A DNA stretch of 64,000 nucleotides from Atopsyche davidsoni (Eukaryota > Arthropoda > Insecta > Trichoptera > Hydrobiosidae), in assembly GCA_022113835.1 (NCBI GenBank), contig JAILWY010000028.1:6175001-6239000 (forward strand), written 5' to 3'. A program made the position numbers and the translations under genes. Of the stretch, positions 32,285 to 44,097 are shown piece by piece (the first letter of the stretch is position 1; every line of letters starts with the position of its first letter). Under the pieces are notes generated by a model, which saw only the letters and a list, made by a program, of their open reading frames with translations, did no database searches and had not been told where the DNA came from.

Positions 32285-32415
32285 ACAAGGCATGATCCAT
32301 TTTTTTTATTAATGATATGAAATAACTTTTTGTAATTTCTTCGCGTTGAGTTAATTTTAACATTTACGCATGACTAGTTTCAACCAAAAGACTTGGTCAT
32401 CATCAAGTGGGTAGA
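32285..32415 (-). repeat. Decayed foldback-family end with hammerhead-like motif
   Basis: GACAAGGCATGATCCATTTTT, TTATTAATGATATG and TTCGCGTTGAGTTAATTTT match the left terminal region of the element at 58736-58814. On the minus strand CTTGATGATGACCAAGTC and GGTTGAAACTAGTCATGC (32368-32410) are a mutated version of the motif at 58810. The core is broken (CTTGATGA, TTGAAAC). Confidence 0.65.
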
Positions 32416-32559
32416 ATTTTGTTTGTGTTGTTTTATTATATATTAATGCAGGCATGAACTCAATAATATAAATGTCAGAAGAGCGTCACTGGCGTGAGAT
32501 TAAACTTAATATAAGTGAGCTTAATAAATCAATTGGATTTGTGTTTTTCTGGAAATAGA

Positions 32560-33370
32560 AAGGAGAAACTGAGACAAGTATTTAAGAAAGTGATTTCTAG
32601 TTAAACGAAGAACTGTTTTAGTCAGTATTCGTGCTTTTCTAAAAAGAGAAACTGAGACAAATATATTTTAGAAAGTGATTTCTAGTTAAACGAAGAACTG
32701 TTTTAGTCAATACTCGTGCTTTCCAGAAAAGAGAAAGGAGAAACTGAGACAAATTTATGATAGAAAGTGATTTCTACTAAATAAACGAACTATTTTGGAC
32801 AATGTTCGTGTTTTTCTAAAATGTGAAAGGAGAAACAAAGATATATTGTATAGAAAGTGATTTCTACTGAAACGAAGAACTGTTTCAGTCAATATTCGTG
32901 CTTTCTTAAAAAGAGAAAGTAGAAACTGAGACCAATATATTTTAGAAAGTGATTTCTACTGAAACGAAGAACTGTTTCAGTCAATATTCGTGCTTTCTTA
33001 AAAAGAGAAAGTAGAAACTGAGACCAATATATTTTAGAAAGTGATTTCTACTGAAACGAAGAACTGTTTCAGTCAATATTCGTGCTTTCCTGAAAAGAGA
33101 AAGGAGAAACTGAGACAAATTCACGATAGAAAGTAATTTCTACTGAAAAACGAACTATTTTTGATAATATTCGTGCTTTCCTAAAAAGAGAAAGTAGAAA
33201 CTGCGACAAATATTTCATAGAAAGTGATTTCTACTGAAACGAAGAACTGTTTCAGTAAATATTCGTGTTTTCCTAAATGAGACAAATATATGATAGAAAG
33301 TGATTTCTACTAAAAAACTATTTTAGTCAATATTCGTGCTTTTCTAAAAAGAGAGAAAATAATACTGTAA
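32560..33370 (+). repeat. 92-bp tandem array, nine units
   Basis: GAAAGTGATTTCTA recurs near 32586, 32671, 32763, 32853, 32945, 33037, 33129, 33220 and 33296, mostly 90-92 bp apart. Units carry an inner inverted repeat ACTGAAAC / GTTTCAGT around GAAGAACT, then CAATATTCGTGCTTTC and GAGAAACTGAGAC. No coding or transposon similarity is recognised. Confidence 0.92.
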
Positions 33371-33729
33371 CGTAATGTATATAAATATACTTTTCTGCTG
33401 CTAGTTAAGAATTATTCAAAATGCAGTGTGTTTTTAATTAGTTGAATAATTTATTATAATATTTAAAATTCGTTTCAAGCAGCCTGTGATGCAGAAGAGG
33501 GTGCTTGAAATGAGTTTTCCCCATTTAAAATCATTATCTTGAGTGCACTGCCCCTCAAGACTTGAAACCAGGACAGGGGTAGTAAATCCACGTGCAAACT
33601 ACAGCACGACGAGCACTTTAATACAACATTCGATTCATGCGTGAAACGACGAAGAATAATCTCGGTTAAACATGAACAACAAAAAAAAATCTTCTCCTAC
33701 AAGTTTTAATGTGCATTTTTTGCAATATA
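33371..33729. other. No feature recognised
   Basis: AT-rich with a balanced stretch near 33500-33600; no signature seen. Confidence 0.4.
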
Positions 33730-34257
33730 CACAGGGTGTCCAAAAAGAGTATCGGGTGAATGTGTTGCGATATGCTGCGAAATTTTTTGGGCCCAGGGTT
33801 GCAAGAGTTTCAAGGTTTCAACTCAAGAACGTGGTTCCAACAAGATGAGACCACTTGCCATACATCCAATCAATCAATTGAAGCTGTTAACGAGTTATTC
33901 CCTTATAAGGTCATTTCACGTAGAGGTAACATCAAGAAGCCCCGACCTTAGCCCTCTTGACTATTTCGCATGGAGATACCTTCAAAGTAGGGTTTATGAG
34001 AATAATCCGACGTACCTAACGGAATTGAAATAAAACATCAGGTCAGAAATGACAGCAATATCGAGGGCAATGTGTCAGCGTGTTATCAGCAATCTTCGTT
34101 CCAGATTAGCAGTAATGGTCACTATTTGGATAACATCATCTTTTAGAAATAATTTTCCATTTTGTATTCTTGTAATCAACAATAAAAAAATACTTGATTA
34201 CTTAGTAATTTTTGTTTTATTGAACTAACAAATACCCGATACTCTCTTTGGACACAC
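33730..34257 (+). mobile_element. Internally deleted Tc1/mariner-superfamily element, copy 1
   Basis: The ends are CAGGGTGTCCAAAAAGAGTA (left) and TACTCTCTTTGGACACAC (right), with TA at each side. Only the C-terminal half of the transposase remains. It has TWFQQDETTCHTS (second catalytic Asp), VISRRGNIKKPRP, then in another frame SPDLSPLDYFAW (third catalytic Asp) and a basic helical tail. The DNA-binding half and first Asp are missing. A stop after the tail and the frame break show it is dead. The same deletion derivative is present at 48730. Confidence 0.88.
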
Positions 34258-35015
34258 TATTTTTAGCTTAGTCATCTTAGTCAACAGTTTCGTTTCGACG
34301 TTTCAGAAAGAAGTCAATGCTCTGCGTTTGGTGGGACCGGAAACAAATCGTGTACTAAGAGCTGCTAAAAGCAGGCGAAACTATCAATGAGCATTGCTAT
34401 CGACAATAACTGATCAATTTACAGGACTTTAGGACAGGAATTTAGAGGAAACCATCAAAACTATTACTAGTAGTTTTTGTTTTATTTAACTAACAAATAC
34501 CCGATACTCTCTTTGGACACACTATTTTTAGCTTAGACATCTTAGTCAACAGTTTCGTTTCGTCGTGAAGTCAATGCTCTGCGTTTGGTGGGACCGGAAA
34601 CAAATCGTGTACTAAGAGTTGCTTAAAGCAGGCGAAACTATCAATGAGCATTGCTATTGACAATAACTGATCAATTTACAGGACTTTAGGACAGGAATTT
34701 AGAGGACACCATCAAAACTATTACTAGTAGTTTTTGTTTTATTTAACTAACAAATACCCGATACTCTCTTTGGACACACTATTTTTAACTTAGACATCTT
34801 AGTCAACAGTTTCGTTTCGTCGTGAAGTCAATGCTCTATCGTGTACTAAGAGCTGCTAAAAGCAGGCGAAACTATCAATGAGCATTGCTATTGACAATAA
34901 CTGATCAATTTACAGGACTTTAGGACAGGAATTTAGAGGACACCATCAAAACTATTACTAGTAGTTTTTGTTTTATTCAACTCACAAATACCCGATACTC
35001 TCTTTGGACACCCTG
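34210..35015 (+). repeat. Tandem array of a Tc-end/mariner chimera, three units plus end
   Basis: AACAAATACCCGATACTCTC (the right end of the preceding element) recurs at 34227, 34492, 34749 and, shortened, 34983. Between them each unit holds a mariner piece: ATGCTCTGCGTTTGGTGGG (LCVWWD), ATCGTGTACTAAGAGCTGC (IVY-ELL), GCAGGCGAAACTATCAATG (AGETINEH) and AACTGATCAATTT (QLINL). Units are 234-265 bp. The same Tc-end/mariner junction exists as a single copy at 49260-49370. Confidence 0.88.
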
Positions 35016-35089
35016 TACAGTATATTTATTTCTACTAATTGTACAAATATTAGAGTACGGGTAATACAATGCGATAATCGCCACAAAAA

Positions 35090-35180
35090 CGTGTTTGTGA
35101 CGCTGCCGAGATTCGAACCGCGTGCCCTCAGGTTCAACGTCCTTCTTGCGCTCGATCGATGGCCGACGTCACAGATCGTG
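35090..35180 (-). mobile_element. tRNA-like sequence (SINE head or tRNA pseudogene)
   Basis: On the minus strand GTGACGTCGGCCATCGATCG begins a tRNA-like fold that ends GGCAGCGTCAC, so a six-base acceptor stem pairs. The B-box region ACGCGGTTCGAATCTCGG is good. The anticodon arm AGG..CCT has an eight-base loop with TTG, and the D-arm is poor, so function as a tRNA is doubtful. A B-box/GGCAG(T/C)GTC tail is shared with 15590, hinting at one SINE family. Confidence 0.55.
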
Positions 35181-35599
35181 CCTGTAAAGCCGTCTCTGTC
35201 TGCACCCTGTTGCTCTCCCTCCACCCCCATCCCCTAACCTAACCTACCCCTTTGCATACTGACCAGCCAGCACTGCACATAACACATATTCGGATAAACA
35301 AGTACCAATAATCAAAATTTAAAAAAAATTGCATTGCATAAACGTGAAACTTAAAATTAACATTGAGAATCATTGCAGCAAAGATTTTGCCCTCACTGGA
35401 GTATAAACACGCAATCCGGTAGTCGGTAAGCATGAAAACCACTAGACCGCGAAACGGTAATAACAAAGAGTCAACCTACTTACCGTATGGGTAAGGGGGA
35501 GAACACTTGAGCCATCGCCATGGTATTTGTATGGGGGCGTCCGGTGGTTTGCATGTTAACATAGCTGTGTCGAGTTGGTGGATTCGTTATTTTTTTTAA
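35181..35599. other. No gene recognised
   Basis: Contains CCTAACCTAACC (TTAGG complement) at 35233. Antisense frames of 75-82 residues have no motif. Confidence 0.4.
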
Positions 35600-36800
35600 A
35601 TATTATATAATATATTGTCTCAGTTCTGTTTTATGCAGCACCCGTGTAAAAAATGTGGCTTTTTAGAAGAAGCTTTAAAACACCATGGGTTGACCGCCGC
35701 ACGAATAAAAAGTGTCTTGCACAGATTGCCCAATGAAAAAATAATACTTGATAAGCTATATCGAGTTGTTGGATACGTTATTTCTATAAAATATATTAAC
35801 ACTGTCTCAGTTTTATTTTATGAAGTTGAAGCCAGGACACTCAAGGCAGCAACCATGCAAGAAAACTTTATAGAATAATCTTTAAAATACCATGGGTGAC
35901 AGCCACATAAATGAATCGCGTCTTGCACAGATTGCCCGAAGAAAGAGAATCTTTTACAAGCTATATCGAGTTGCTGGATTCGTTATGTCTATAAAATATA
36001 TTAGTATTGTCTTAGTTTTATTTTATAGAGATGAGACCTGGACACTTAAGGCAACAACTATGCAAGAATGTGGCTTTAAAGCACCATGGATTGATCGCCT
36101 CACAATTGAGAAGAAACTTTAACAGATTGCCCAAAGAAAGAGATCCTTGACGAGATATATCGAGTTGCTGGGTTCGTATACAGTTTTCTATTTCTATAAA
36201 ATATATTAGTATTGACTCAGCTCTATTTTATAGAGTTGAGGCCTAGACATTTAAGGAAGCAACCATGCAAAAATGTGGCTTTATAGAAGAATCCTTAAAA
36301 CACCATGGATTGATCGCCTTACGAATGAAAAGCGTCTTGCACAAATTGCCTGAAGAAAGAGAATTCTCGACAAACTATATCGAGTTGCTGGATTCATTAT
36401 TTCTAAAAAATATATTAACATTGTCTTAACTTTATTTTATGGAGTTGAAGCCAGGACACTTAAGGCAGCAACCATGTACAAAAATGTGACTTTATAGAAT
36501 AATCTTTAAAATACCATGAGTTGATCGCCTCACGAATGAAAAGCGTCTTGCACAGATTGCCCAAAGAAAATAGAATTCTTGACAAGCTATATCGAATTAC
36601 TGTATTCGTTATTTCTATAAAATATATAAGTATTTTATGGAGTTGTGGGCAGCAACCATGTAAAAAATGTGGCTTTTCAGAAGAATCCTTAAAACACCAT
36701 GGGTTGACCGCCTCACAAATAAAAAGTGTCTTGCACAAATCGCCCAGCGAAAAAATAATCCTTGACAAGCTACTCGTATATTGAGTTGCTACAAGTAAAA
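35600..36800 (+). repeat. Six-unit tandem array of a LINE reverse-transcriptase segment
   Basis: ACCATGGG-type anchors lie at 35682, 35889, 36083, 36302, 36513 and 36696, i.e. 183-219 bp apart. Each unit encodes, across frames, FYGVEARTLKAATMQ, WLYRRILKTPWVDRLTNEK, RLAQIAQRKR and then ILDKLYRVAGFVISIKYI. The first parts are the LINE ORF2 C-terminal RT segment; the KLYRVAGF piece links one unit to the next. Every unit has stops or shifts. This is a local amplification of an internal retrotransposon fragment. Confidence 0.93.
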
Positions 36801-36884
36801 TACGTACTTTAGCCATGTTGTGAAATGTTCAGGGAGGCATCTGAAGAAGAATATATTATTCACTTCTTAATACATTATCAATCA

Positions 36885-36945
36885 ATTAAACCTGTATAGG
36901 TAAAATCGTACTTCCTGTGAGATGGTCTTCACAAAAAACCAATAA
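36885..36945 (-). repeat. Reversed fragment of the 29.56-30.37 kb unit
   Basis: AACCTGTATAGGTAAAATCG, TACTTCCTGTGAGATGGTC and TTCACAAAAAACCAATA are the reverse complement of the end of the 156-164-bp unit. As at 30369, the border word is followed by an ATCAATCAA sequence, so the unit seems to have a fixed natural edge. Confidence 0.7.
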
Positions 36946-37417
36946 TAAACAATATTTTATATGTATATATATGTATATTTGTGTATATTTATATATTAGT
37001 TCTGCGATGTTGCAACAGCCCCAGCCTTCGAGCCCTCGCAGCCGGCGCGGGGTAAAATAAACAAGTGTGCAAATGAGATTAGGGGAAGGCGGGGACGGGC
37101 AAGTGGGGGATGCAATTATAACGTAAACTGAAACGGTACCGTTAAAGAAGACAATGGCAGCCAATGTCGGTGGGTTTACGTTTATCGCGACGACAAGTAC
37201 TCCCGTTGCGATGTTGCATTAAAAAATCAACACCACTGTGCACTGTTGAACCTAACCTTGCTTGGAAATTATGCGAAGAAAGCATTCGGAGGCTGTTGCG
37301 GCTGTGTCTATAGACAAGCAATACGTGGCTACATATGGCTATAATGTATAGTGCTTAATAGTATAAAATACTTTTTAAGAGTCTTACTTGGTGTCCATCC
37401 CCAAAAAAGCTACAAAA
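36946..37417. other. No gene; TA-rich then GC patch
   Basis: TA-rich at 36960-37000, then a GC-rich stretch to about 37150. The 92-residue reverse frame has no motif. Confidence 0.35.
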
Positions 37418-37980
37418 AAAAGGACCGTTTTACCTGGAGAAATCGTGTCGTTTGATTAATTTAATTGTCACTTTATTTTTCGATATCGAAAAATGATTTT
37501 TTTTATAAAGTATCAAAAAAACTCTAAATTATATTTATCTATTTTTTATTATTTACTAAACGTCCATTTTCAGGGTAAAATAAAATCATGAAGATGTTGA
37601 AAAATTGGATAAAAAGACGACTTTTCAAAACCAAAGTATGTTAAAGAATTTTTTTTTTTTTAATTTTTAAAATAATAAATCGCACAAGGTTTGTATTTAA
37701 TCTTTTTTTATTCCAATTAAAAAAAATACTTATAAATGTTTACGACTCTTAGAACAGGGACATGACGAATCTCCAAATTCCTGCACTTCAATCGGAAAAA
37801 CACATATTTATCATTTTAAAAGTAAATTTACAAGAAATAAAAATATATTTTATTCGAAAGAAGGGATGTATCTAACTTTTTGCATTAAAATTTTTTTGAT
37901 TGGTGCAGTCGGTTTTTCGCAAAACGGACCAGAAGATGATCAAAAAAAACTCGAATGTGGGACTTAAGCCCTTATTATAC
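37418..37980 (-). repeat. Family X interspersed repeat, copy C
   Basis: A full reverse copy: GGACCGTTTTACCTGGAG at the start, core GACATGACGAATCTCC near 37760, and TTCGAATG/CTCGAATGTGGGACTTAAG at the end. Extends through the GGTAAAACGGTCC end that copies A and E lack. Confidence 0.88.
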
Positions 37981-38291
37981 AAAACAAAACAAACGTTGGA
38001 TAGTTTCGTATTGAAATAAATTACGTAATTGAATGCTGCATAAAGGCCTCCCTTGAAGTGCAGGCTCGGTCAGGATAAACAGTCATCTCGGAGGGGAGAG
38101 AAGGTGGCAGTGGGAATGGCATGAAAAGCGTGCTCGCGAATTAGGGGAGCCTGGCGCAGTTCCTTTTGAAACACTTTCACGTTTTCTGCTTACATTATAA
38201 AATAAAATAAAAAAACAATTTTCGCTACAACGAGTTTCAAGATGCAATTGATAACGAATATATATTAATGCAGCAACATAATTATTGTATT
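37981..38291. other. No feature recognised
   Basis: Mixed AT-rich sequence. Confidence 0.35.
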
Positions 38292-38441
38292 CAGTGGCGT
38301 GCGGACCATACTAGCATTTTTTAAACAAATATTATTAATCATGCAGCAAGCAAAATATTAAATTAAATCTGAACGGTAGAAGAGACTAGTGAAATATTTC
38401 ACTACGTCTTGCCTTGATTTCGCACTTGCGGCACGCCACTG
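38292..38441. mobile_element. Small MITE with CAGTGGCGTGC ends
   Basis: It begins CAGTGGCGTGCGGACC and ends TTGCGGCACGCCACTG, inverted repeats around 118 bp of AT-rich DNA. The inner word AAATCAAGGCAAG (reverse) also occurs next to similar end words at 51885 and 63611, so a small family exists. No matching flank duplication is visible, so the superfamily (hAT-like by ends) is provisional. Confidence 0.7.
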
Positions 38442-39764
38442 GGCTCTGGAAGCAGCATTGAATATTTCATTCGCAGCATTTGATGGGACGAAATGCATTT
38501 CTACTTTAAATGCAAATTTGAATAAGCATTTTAATAAGCACTAAACCCATCAGGAGTTTCAGCCCGCCCCGCAATTTGCATCTCGTCCCCCGTGTTTGCT
38601 GTTCGTGCAATTTAATTTATTTCCTATTTTATAAATGTAGTACTGAACACACTTTTATATAAAAAAATATATAAACTAAAAAATTGCTTCAAAAAAAAAA
38701 AATTATATATATAATATATTGTGTAATTATGGTGAAAAGTTCTCTACCCTGAAAATGAAGATCTGTGTGTGCTTTTAGCTTTGAAACTCGGTTATGTCTA
38801 TATAGCTGTATATATACAGTGTGCGCTTTCCATTAGGAAATATTATTTCACCTCTGAATAAAATATGATCTCACGAAATCAAAAGAAGCCTCCGGGATTT
38901 GTGATCTGAAAAAGCGGCACTGAGTTACACGCACACGGGATATTGACTGAAAGGAAAACAGCCTCACTGAAGGAGAAATCGGAGGAATGATAACAATACG
39001 ATTATAAACAATGTATATTTATTCTTTTAAGCTTGTATTTTTTTAGTATATTTATACATATATATAATATATATATATATTATTTGTTCGCAACAAAACG
39101 GGGCGCGTTTAACTGTTCGCCCCAATTCTTCATATTTCGCCTACGAGAGCTTAGTTAGGGCCGGTCGATATCTTTCTATTTTCCCATCTCGGTATTAAAT
39201 TTCTTATAAACTTTCCGTGGAGAGGAGGCCGTACAAAGGCTGAAGAGGGTGGGACCCGAGAACCCTTTCTCTATCGGCAGGTTTTTATTAAACATTCCCA
39301 AACTCCATGAGCGGGGTGTACCCCGAAAAGCAAACCACCCCCGGTGAATTTCCAAAAATTATAAATAGACAATCTCGGTTCCGGGAATAATCGGATGTGA
39401 TCAAAGAATCAAATAATCCTGCTTCGCGATTCTTTAATGCCGGTTTTGATCGAGTTCTCATAATAAATAAGCTTCTTGGACTTCAGTTATTATATCTAGA
39501 TCCTCTCAGTGCCGATATTGTCTTCAGATATTTAAAATTCTAAGAAGCTGTATTTGCAAGCCAAAATAATTCTTTGTGTACCTTTGAACAGCAAAATTTA
39601 TTTAAAAAAAATAAAAATAATAACTTACCAATTGTAACTGCTTATTTGTAACATTATAATAATGAATACGTGATGAACTTACCTGCAAAAAAGAAAAGCG
39701 TATATTAGTATATTAAAGGTTAAATATTTTATCCGTATGAGAAAAATGCTTCAAAGTATACTGC
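38442..39764. other. No gene; mixed noncoding DNA
   Basis: Includes ATGCAAAT-type words near 38510-38525 and a repeated-motif-free, moderately GC stretch at 39100-39480. No frame over 60 residues. Conserved noncoding content is possible but cannot be judged from one sequence. Confidence 0.35.
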
Positions 39765-40345
39765 AAAGGGTCTCAGTCACATACTCGAGTTTTTTTTATT
39801 ATTTTCTGGTCTGTTTTGCAAAAAATCGACTGCACCAATCAAAAAAATTTAAATGTAAATAGTTAGATACATCCCTTCTTCCGAATAAAAAATATTTTTA
39901 TTTCTTGTAAATTTACTTTTAATATGATAAATATGTGTTTTTCCGATTGAAGTGTAGGAATTTGGAGATTCGTCATGTCCCTATTCCAAGAGTCGTAAAC
40001 ATTTATAAGTCATTTTTTCAATTGGAATTAAAAGATTTAATATAAACCCTGTGCGATATATTATTTTAAAAATTAAAAAAAAAAATCTTTAACAAACTTT
40101 GGTGTTGAAAAGTCGTTATTTTATCCTATTTTTCAACATATTCAATATTTTATTTTACCCTGAAAATGGACGTTAATTAGATAATAAAAAATATATACAT
40201 ATAATTTATAGTTTTTGTGATACTATATAAAAAAATCAATTTTCGACATAGAAAAATAAAGTGACAATTAAATTAATCAAACGACACGATTTCGCCAGGT
40301 AAAACGGTCATTTTTATTGTGGCACACAAAGCAAGGTTAGATAGC
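39765..40345 (+). repeat. Family X interspersed repeat, copy D
   Basis: Runs from GGTCTCAGTCACATACTCG to GATTTCGCCAGGTAAAACGG and the T-rich TTTATTGTGGCAC end. Core words are as in copy A, with few substitutions. Among the most complete copies. Confidence 0.88.
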
Positions 40346-40930
40346 AAATCCTTTTTAAAAACTTATAGTAAAAATATTAATTAAATATTAATATTAATAT
40401 ACCGATTAAAAAATCGCAAATATAAAAATAAAAAAATAAAAGATCGCGCCAAAACGTAAATCATTACAAGTATGATTAAAAAAAAAAAAATGTTCACGAC
40501 ATGTGAACGGACTCGCGTAAAAAACCGGAAGCGGTGAATGTTGCCTATCGGGTATTTCCCGAGCATCCCTTCGCAGCACTTCCCTTCGGAGGCTTTCACG
40601 CGATGCCCAATATTAGAATATCGCCCCGATATTAGAGAACCACCCCCTCACAATATGACGCTCCGGGTCGAATTAATAAATTAATGAACGACAACCGATG
40701 AGTGGGGGTGGAATGGGGCTAAATTGGATTCCACCGTGTCCGAAGGGGTGGCGTCGTTATTCTAATGTTCGAAGGGGTTGCTGTGCAATATAAGGTTATG
40801 ATTTTTTCAGGCAACAGGTTGGGGCTCCTTTATACGTATATACTAAAAATATTAATTACCCGTAAGCATAGCATACGCAGTCTTGCATGTAAGGCACGCC
40901 TCTAAATCATGATCATCCCATATAAATATA
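40346..40930. other. No gene recognised
   Basis: AT-rich then moderately GC near 40540-40760. The 72-residue reverse frame has no motif. Confidence 0.4.
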
Positions 40931-40934
40931 TATA

Positions 40935-42174
40935 CGAGGGCGTTCCGATAAGTACATTGCCTACAAAGTAAAAGCTATTTATTTCTCAAAATAGTCTCCT
41001 TTTGGCTCGAGACACTTGACCCAGCGATGCTCCAACTTTAAACCATCTGAAAAATACGTTTTCTCGAGGTCTGCAAAGTGGGCCTCCGTGGCGGCGATGA
41101 CCTCCTCATTCGGCTTAAATTTCTGCCCGGCGAGTGACTTTTTCAAGTTTGGAAATTAAAAAAAAATCGCACTGGGCCAAATCTGGAGAATACGGTGGAT
41201 GGGGGAGCAGTTCGTAGTGCAATTCGAGCAATTTGGCCGTGGAGACGGTGGAGGTGTGAGCCGGTGCGTTGTCATGGTGGAAGAGCACTTTTTTCTTCGC
41301 CAAATGGGGCCGTTTTTTCTGCAATTCGGCGTCGAATCGGCCCAATAATTCAGCATAGTAGAGCCCTGTGACCGTTTTGCCCTTCTCCAGGGAGTCAATG
41401 TAGATCGCACCTTGTGAATCCCAGAAAACGGTGGCTATCACCTTTCCGGCAGATAGGACAGTCTTCGACTTCTTCGGAGCACGTTCGTCGGGTGAAGTCC
41501 ACTGTTTCGACTGTTCCTTGGTCTCTGGTGTGTACCAGTGGATCCATGTTTCAATTATTCATTGTCACGAAACGACGCAGAAACTCCTTCGTATTACGCT
41601 TAAACAGCGTCAAACACTGCTCCGAAGTGGTCTCACGGTTGCGCTTGTTGTCCGGAGTGAGCAAAGCGGCACCCATTGCGCCCAAAATTTCATGCAGGAT
41701 ATGACCCACGCGGTCTATTGAGATGCCTACTGTTTCAGCTATCTCGCGCACCTTCAATCGGCGGTCTGCCAATACGAGATCGTGGATTTTTATCATGTTA
41801 TCCTCCGTGGTAGCCATTTTCGGGGCACCTGGGCGTGGCTCATCAAAAACCACGTTGAAACTCGTTTAACCAATTTTTGACGGTCGTCATCGAAGGAGAA
41901 GAGTCACCGTACACAGCATCCAAGCGCTTTTTGATTGCGCGATTTATCTTCCAAAAACAAGAATCGAATCATCGAGCGATATTGCTCTTTTTCCATTTTT
42001 CTAAAATACGCGTACACGTCCGCTTCCACACGCGGTCAAAACAAAACTACGAGTCCGATTCGGCTAAAATTTTGACAGTAGCCGTCTACAAGAATGTACT
42101 ACACGATAGTAAATCTATCTTGCGATACTAGCACCATCGGGCGGTGAGGCTAAGTACTTATCGAACCGCCCTCG
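40935..42174 (-). mobile_element. Near full-length irritans-type mariner, inactive
   Basis: 1240 bp with ends CGAGGGCGTTCCGATAAG (left) and CTTATCGAACCGCCCTCG (right). TA precedes the left end; the right flank reads CA. The minus strand carries two separate frames. 41853-41551 has TTEDNMIKIHDLVLADRR and VREIAETVGISIDRVGHIL (DNA-binding). 41441-41115 has ATVFWDSQG, the second Asp HHDNAPAHTS and the third Asp LAQCDFFL, spaced as D34D. The first Asp block (normally VDETW) is destroyed by a frameshift that reads VTMNN-stop. A short deletion after HEILG is shared with 46229. Confidence 0.95.
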
Positions 42175-43134
42175 CATATATATATATCCTTTCTTTGATA
42201 TATACAGGGCGACAGGGTGCCCTGGAATAGCAACCTCTTTATGATTCTTTCAATAATACAGGGGGAATGAAAAGCAGTGTTATTAGATAAGGGGAGACAT
42301 TATGGATTCTTGCACGCAATGCGTACTTATATCGAGGGAGCACTTCACAGGCATGAACCGCCATAAACACCCTGTTTTCTTATGGTTTTCAAACCTCTAT
42401 TTATCTAAAATATATATTTATATATACACAAGTAAAATTTTAAAGGGGTTCAGAAAGCACGAAGGTTTGGGAAGCCTCGGTTAGCACTAATAAGAATCCT
42501 TTAATACGCATTTGATAAAGCAAAAATACGGTCTAAATGTAAGGCTATTTATTTCTAATGGTATCACGTCGTTTATCACTGTCAATCGACTGCTGGATAA
42601 ATGGATAATATTCCCGATTGGTAGATACCAGGCCTAAACCTCGTACCGCCGATAATGCAGTGGCTTATTTAATCATTGTTGGGAAGTACTGAAAACCAGT
42701 GGCGTGCGGTCTTTGAATATCACGACATTTCACAGCACAATAAGTGAAAAATCGCTTTATGTCTCATATGACTTATCATCCAGAACCAATTTAATCTAAA
42801 AAATCTTCTTCGAGTATCTTAGGCATATCTATATAATTAAGGTTGTATGCTTACTTAAATTAGCAATTATTTTTTTTAATCAATATAGTGTGTATGTGTA
42901 TATATATATATTTTATTTTGTACCAAGTATTAAGATTATTTTTGGCATGGTTTATAGATGAATGCCGAGTACACTGTTGAAGCCCAGAACAGGTTCAATA
43001 CACACGCCTCCCAAAATACTAACCACTGACCAGTGTCGGCTCGTGAAAAACATAAGCAGTGTCGTAGACTGAATATACATAAATATATTTAAATATATTT
43101 ATATATAAATATATTTTTCGGATGCCGATAATAC
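42175..43134. other. No gene recognised; MITE-end word at 42702
   Basis: CAGTGGCGTGCGGTCTTTG at 42702 matches one end of the 38292 MITE without a partner. CAGGGTGCCC near 42214 resembles a Tc-type end but no element can be delimited. The 84-residue frame at 41877-42131 lies in the mariner end and is antisense to it. Confidence 0.45.
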
Positions 43135-43260
43135 CACTGAGCATATACTTGTTCTGAGCCAGTGTTCATGGTTGTCTTATGGTGAATCGTGTAGTGATTC
43201 TACACCGCAGTTTTATATTGAAAAGTATACGTATTACTGCTGCTAATATTATTATATATA
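43135..43260 (-). pseudogene. LINE tail block, reverse
   Basis: Reverse of GAACCATGAACACTGGCTC-type tail sequence: CCACTGAGCATATACTTG, CAGTGTTCATGGTTGTC, ACACCGCAGTTTTATATTG and CTGCTGCTAATATTATT correspond to words in 44655-44755 and 62815-62830. Confidence 0.5.
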
Positions 43261-44097
43261 CATGATATAACTGTAGCGGACATGCATGGGGTTTTCGCCT
43301 ATGAGAAGTTCAGGTGTTGAAAGCGTATTTAAGCAGTGCTTTACTGTACTCTTAAACGATTTTATAATAGACGTTCTGTGTTAAGTCAAAGTGTGTGTGT
43401 TGGGTATAGTACATATTATAAATACACGATAAATTGTAAAGCGATGCATGAACTGCACGCCTCTGCTCCCCGGCTTAAGAACAAGTTAGAAAGTCAATCA
43501 ATAAAAGATTACCCATCGATGGTCGGCTCTTGTGACGACACGGATGCCAACGAACATAAACTTTTCCCCATAAATTTTATTAAAACATGACTGCCTACGT
43601 TCTAGGCTATCTGCTACCCGATTAAGGCTATGGTAAATTAATAAATACCCACGGTACACCATCAACCCTCCCATAACGCGATTATGTCGCACTGCGTTTT
43701 ATTAAAACTCCGATGTATGCATATACAAAAAATATATATATAAATTTTTAATGAATTTATGAGTCCATAAATATTATTTTTTATAAATAGTATTAACTTT
43801 TTACTAAAACGTATACACAAGCGTAAAATTATACCTTTAACGGCGTTTGTTAAGTTTTTTTTTGAATACCCCGTTAAAGACCCGTTGGTCATTAAATCAA
43901 ACAGCTTGAAATTCAAATAAAAATATAAAAAAAACACTTTAAGTGTTACCTGTAACTGTATTTACACAAAACTAAGCCATGGCGTGTATATGGGGCCGCA
44001 ACATGTTGAAAAGCCATACATAATTTACACAACGCTTCTAACGATATATTGATTTGATATTTTTCATGTTTATTGTGTTTTTTCGTTTAAATATCAC
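43261..44097. other. No gene recognised
   Basis: AT-rich. Frames of 64-91 residues are hydrophobic, low-complexity readings without motif. Confidence 0.4.
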
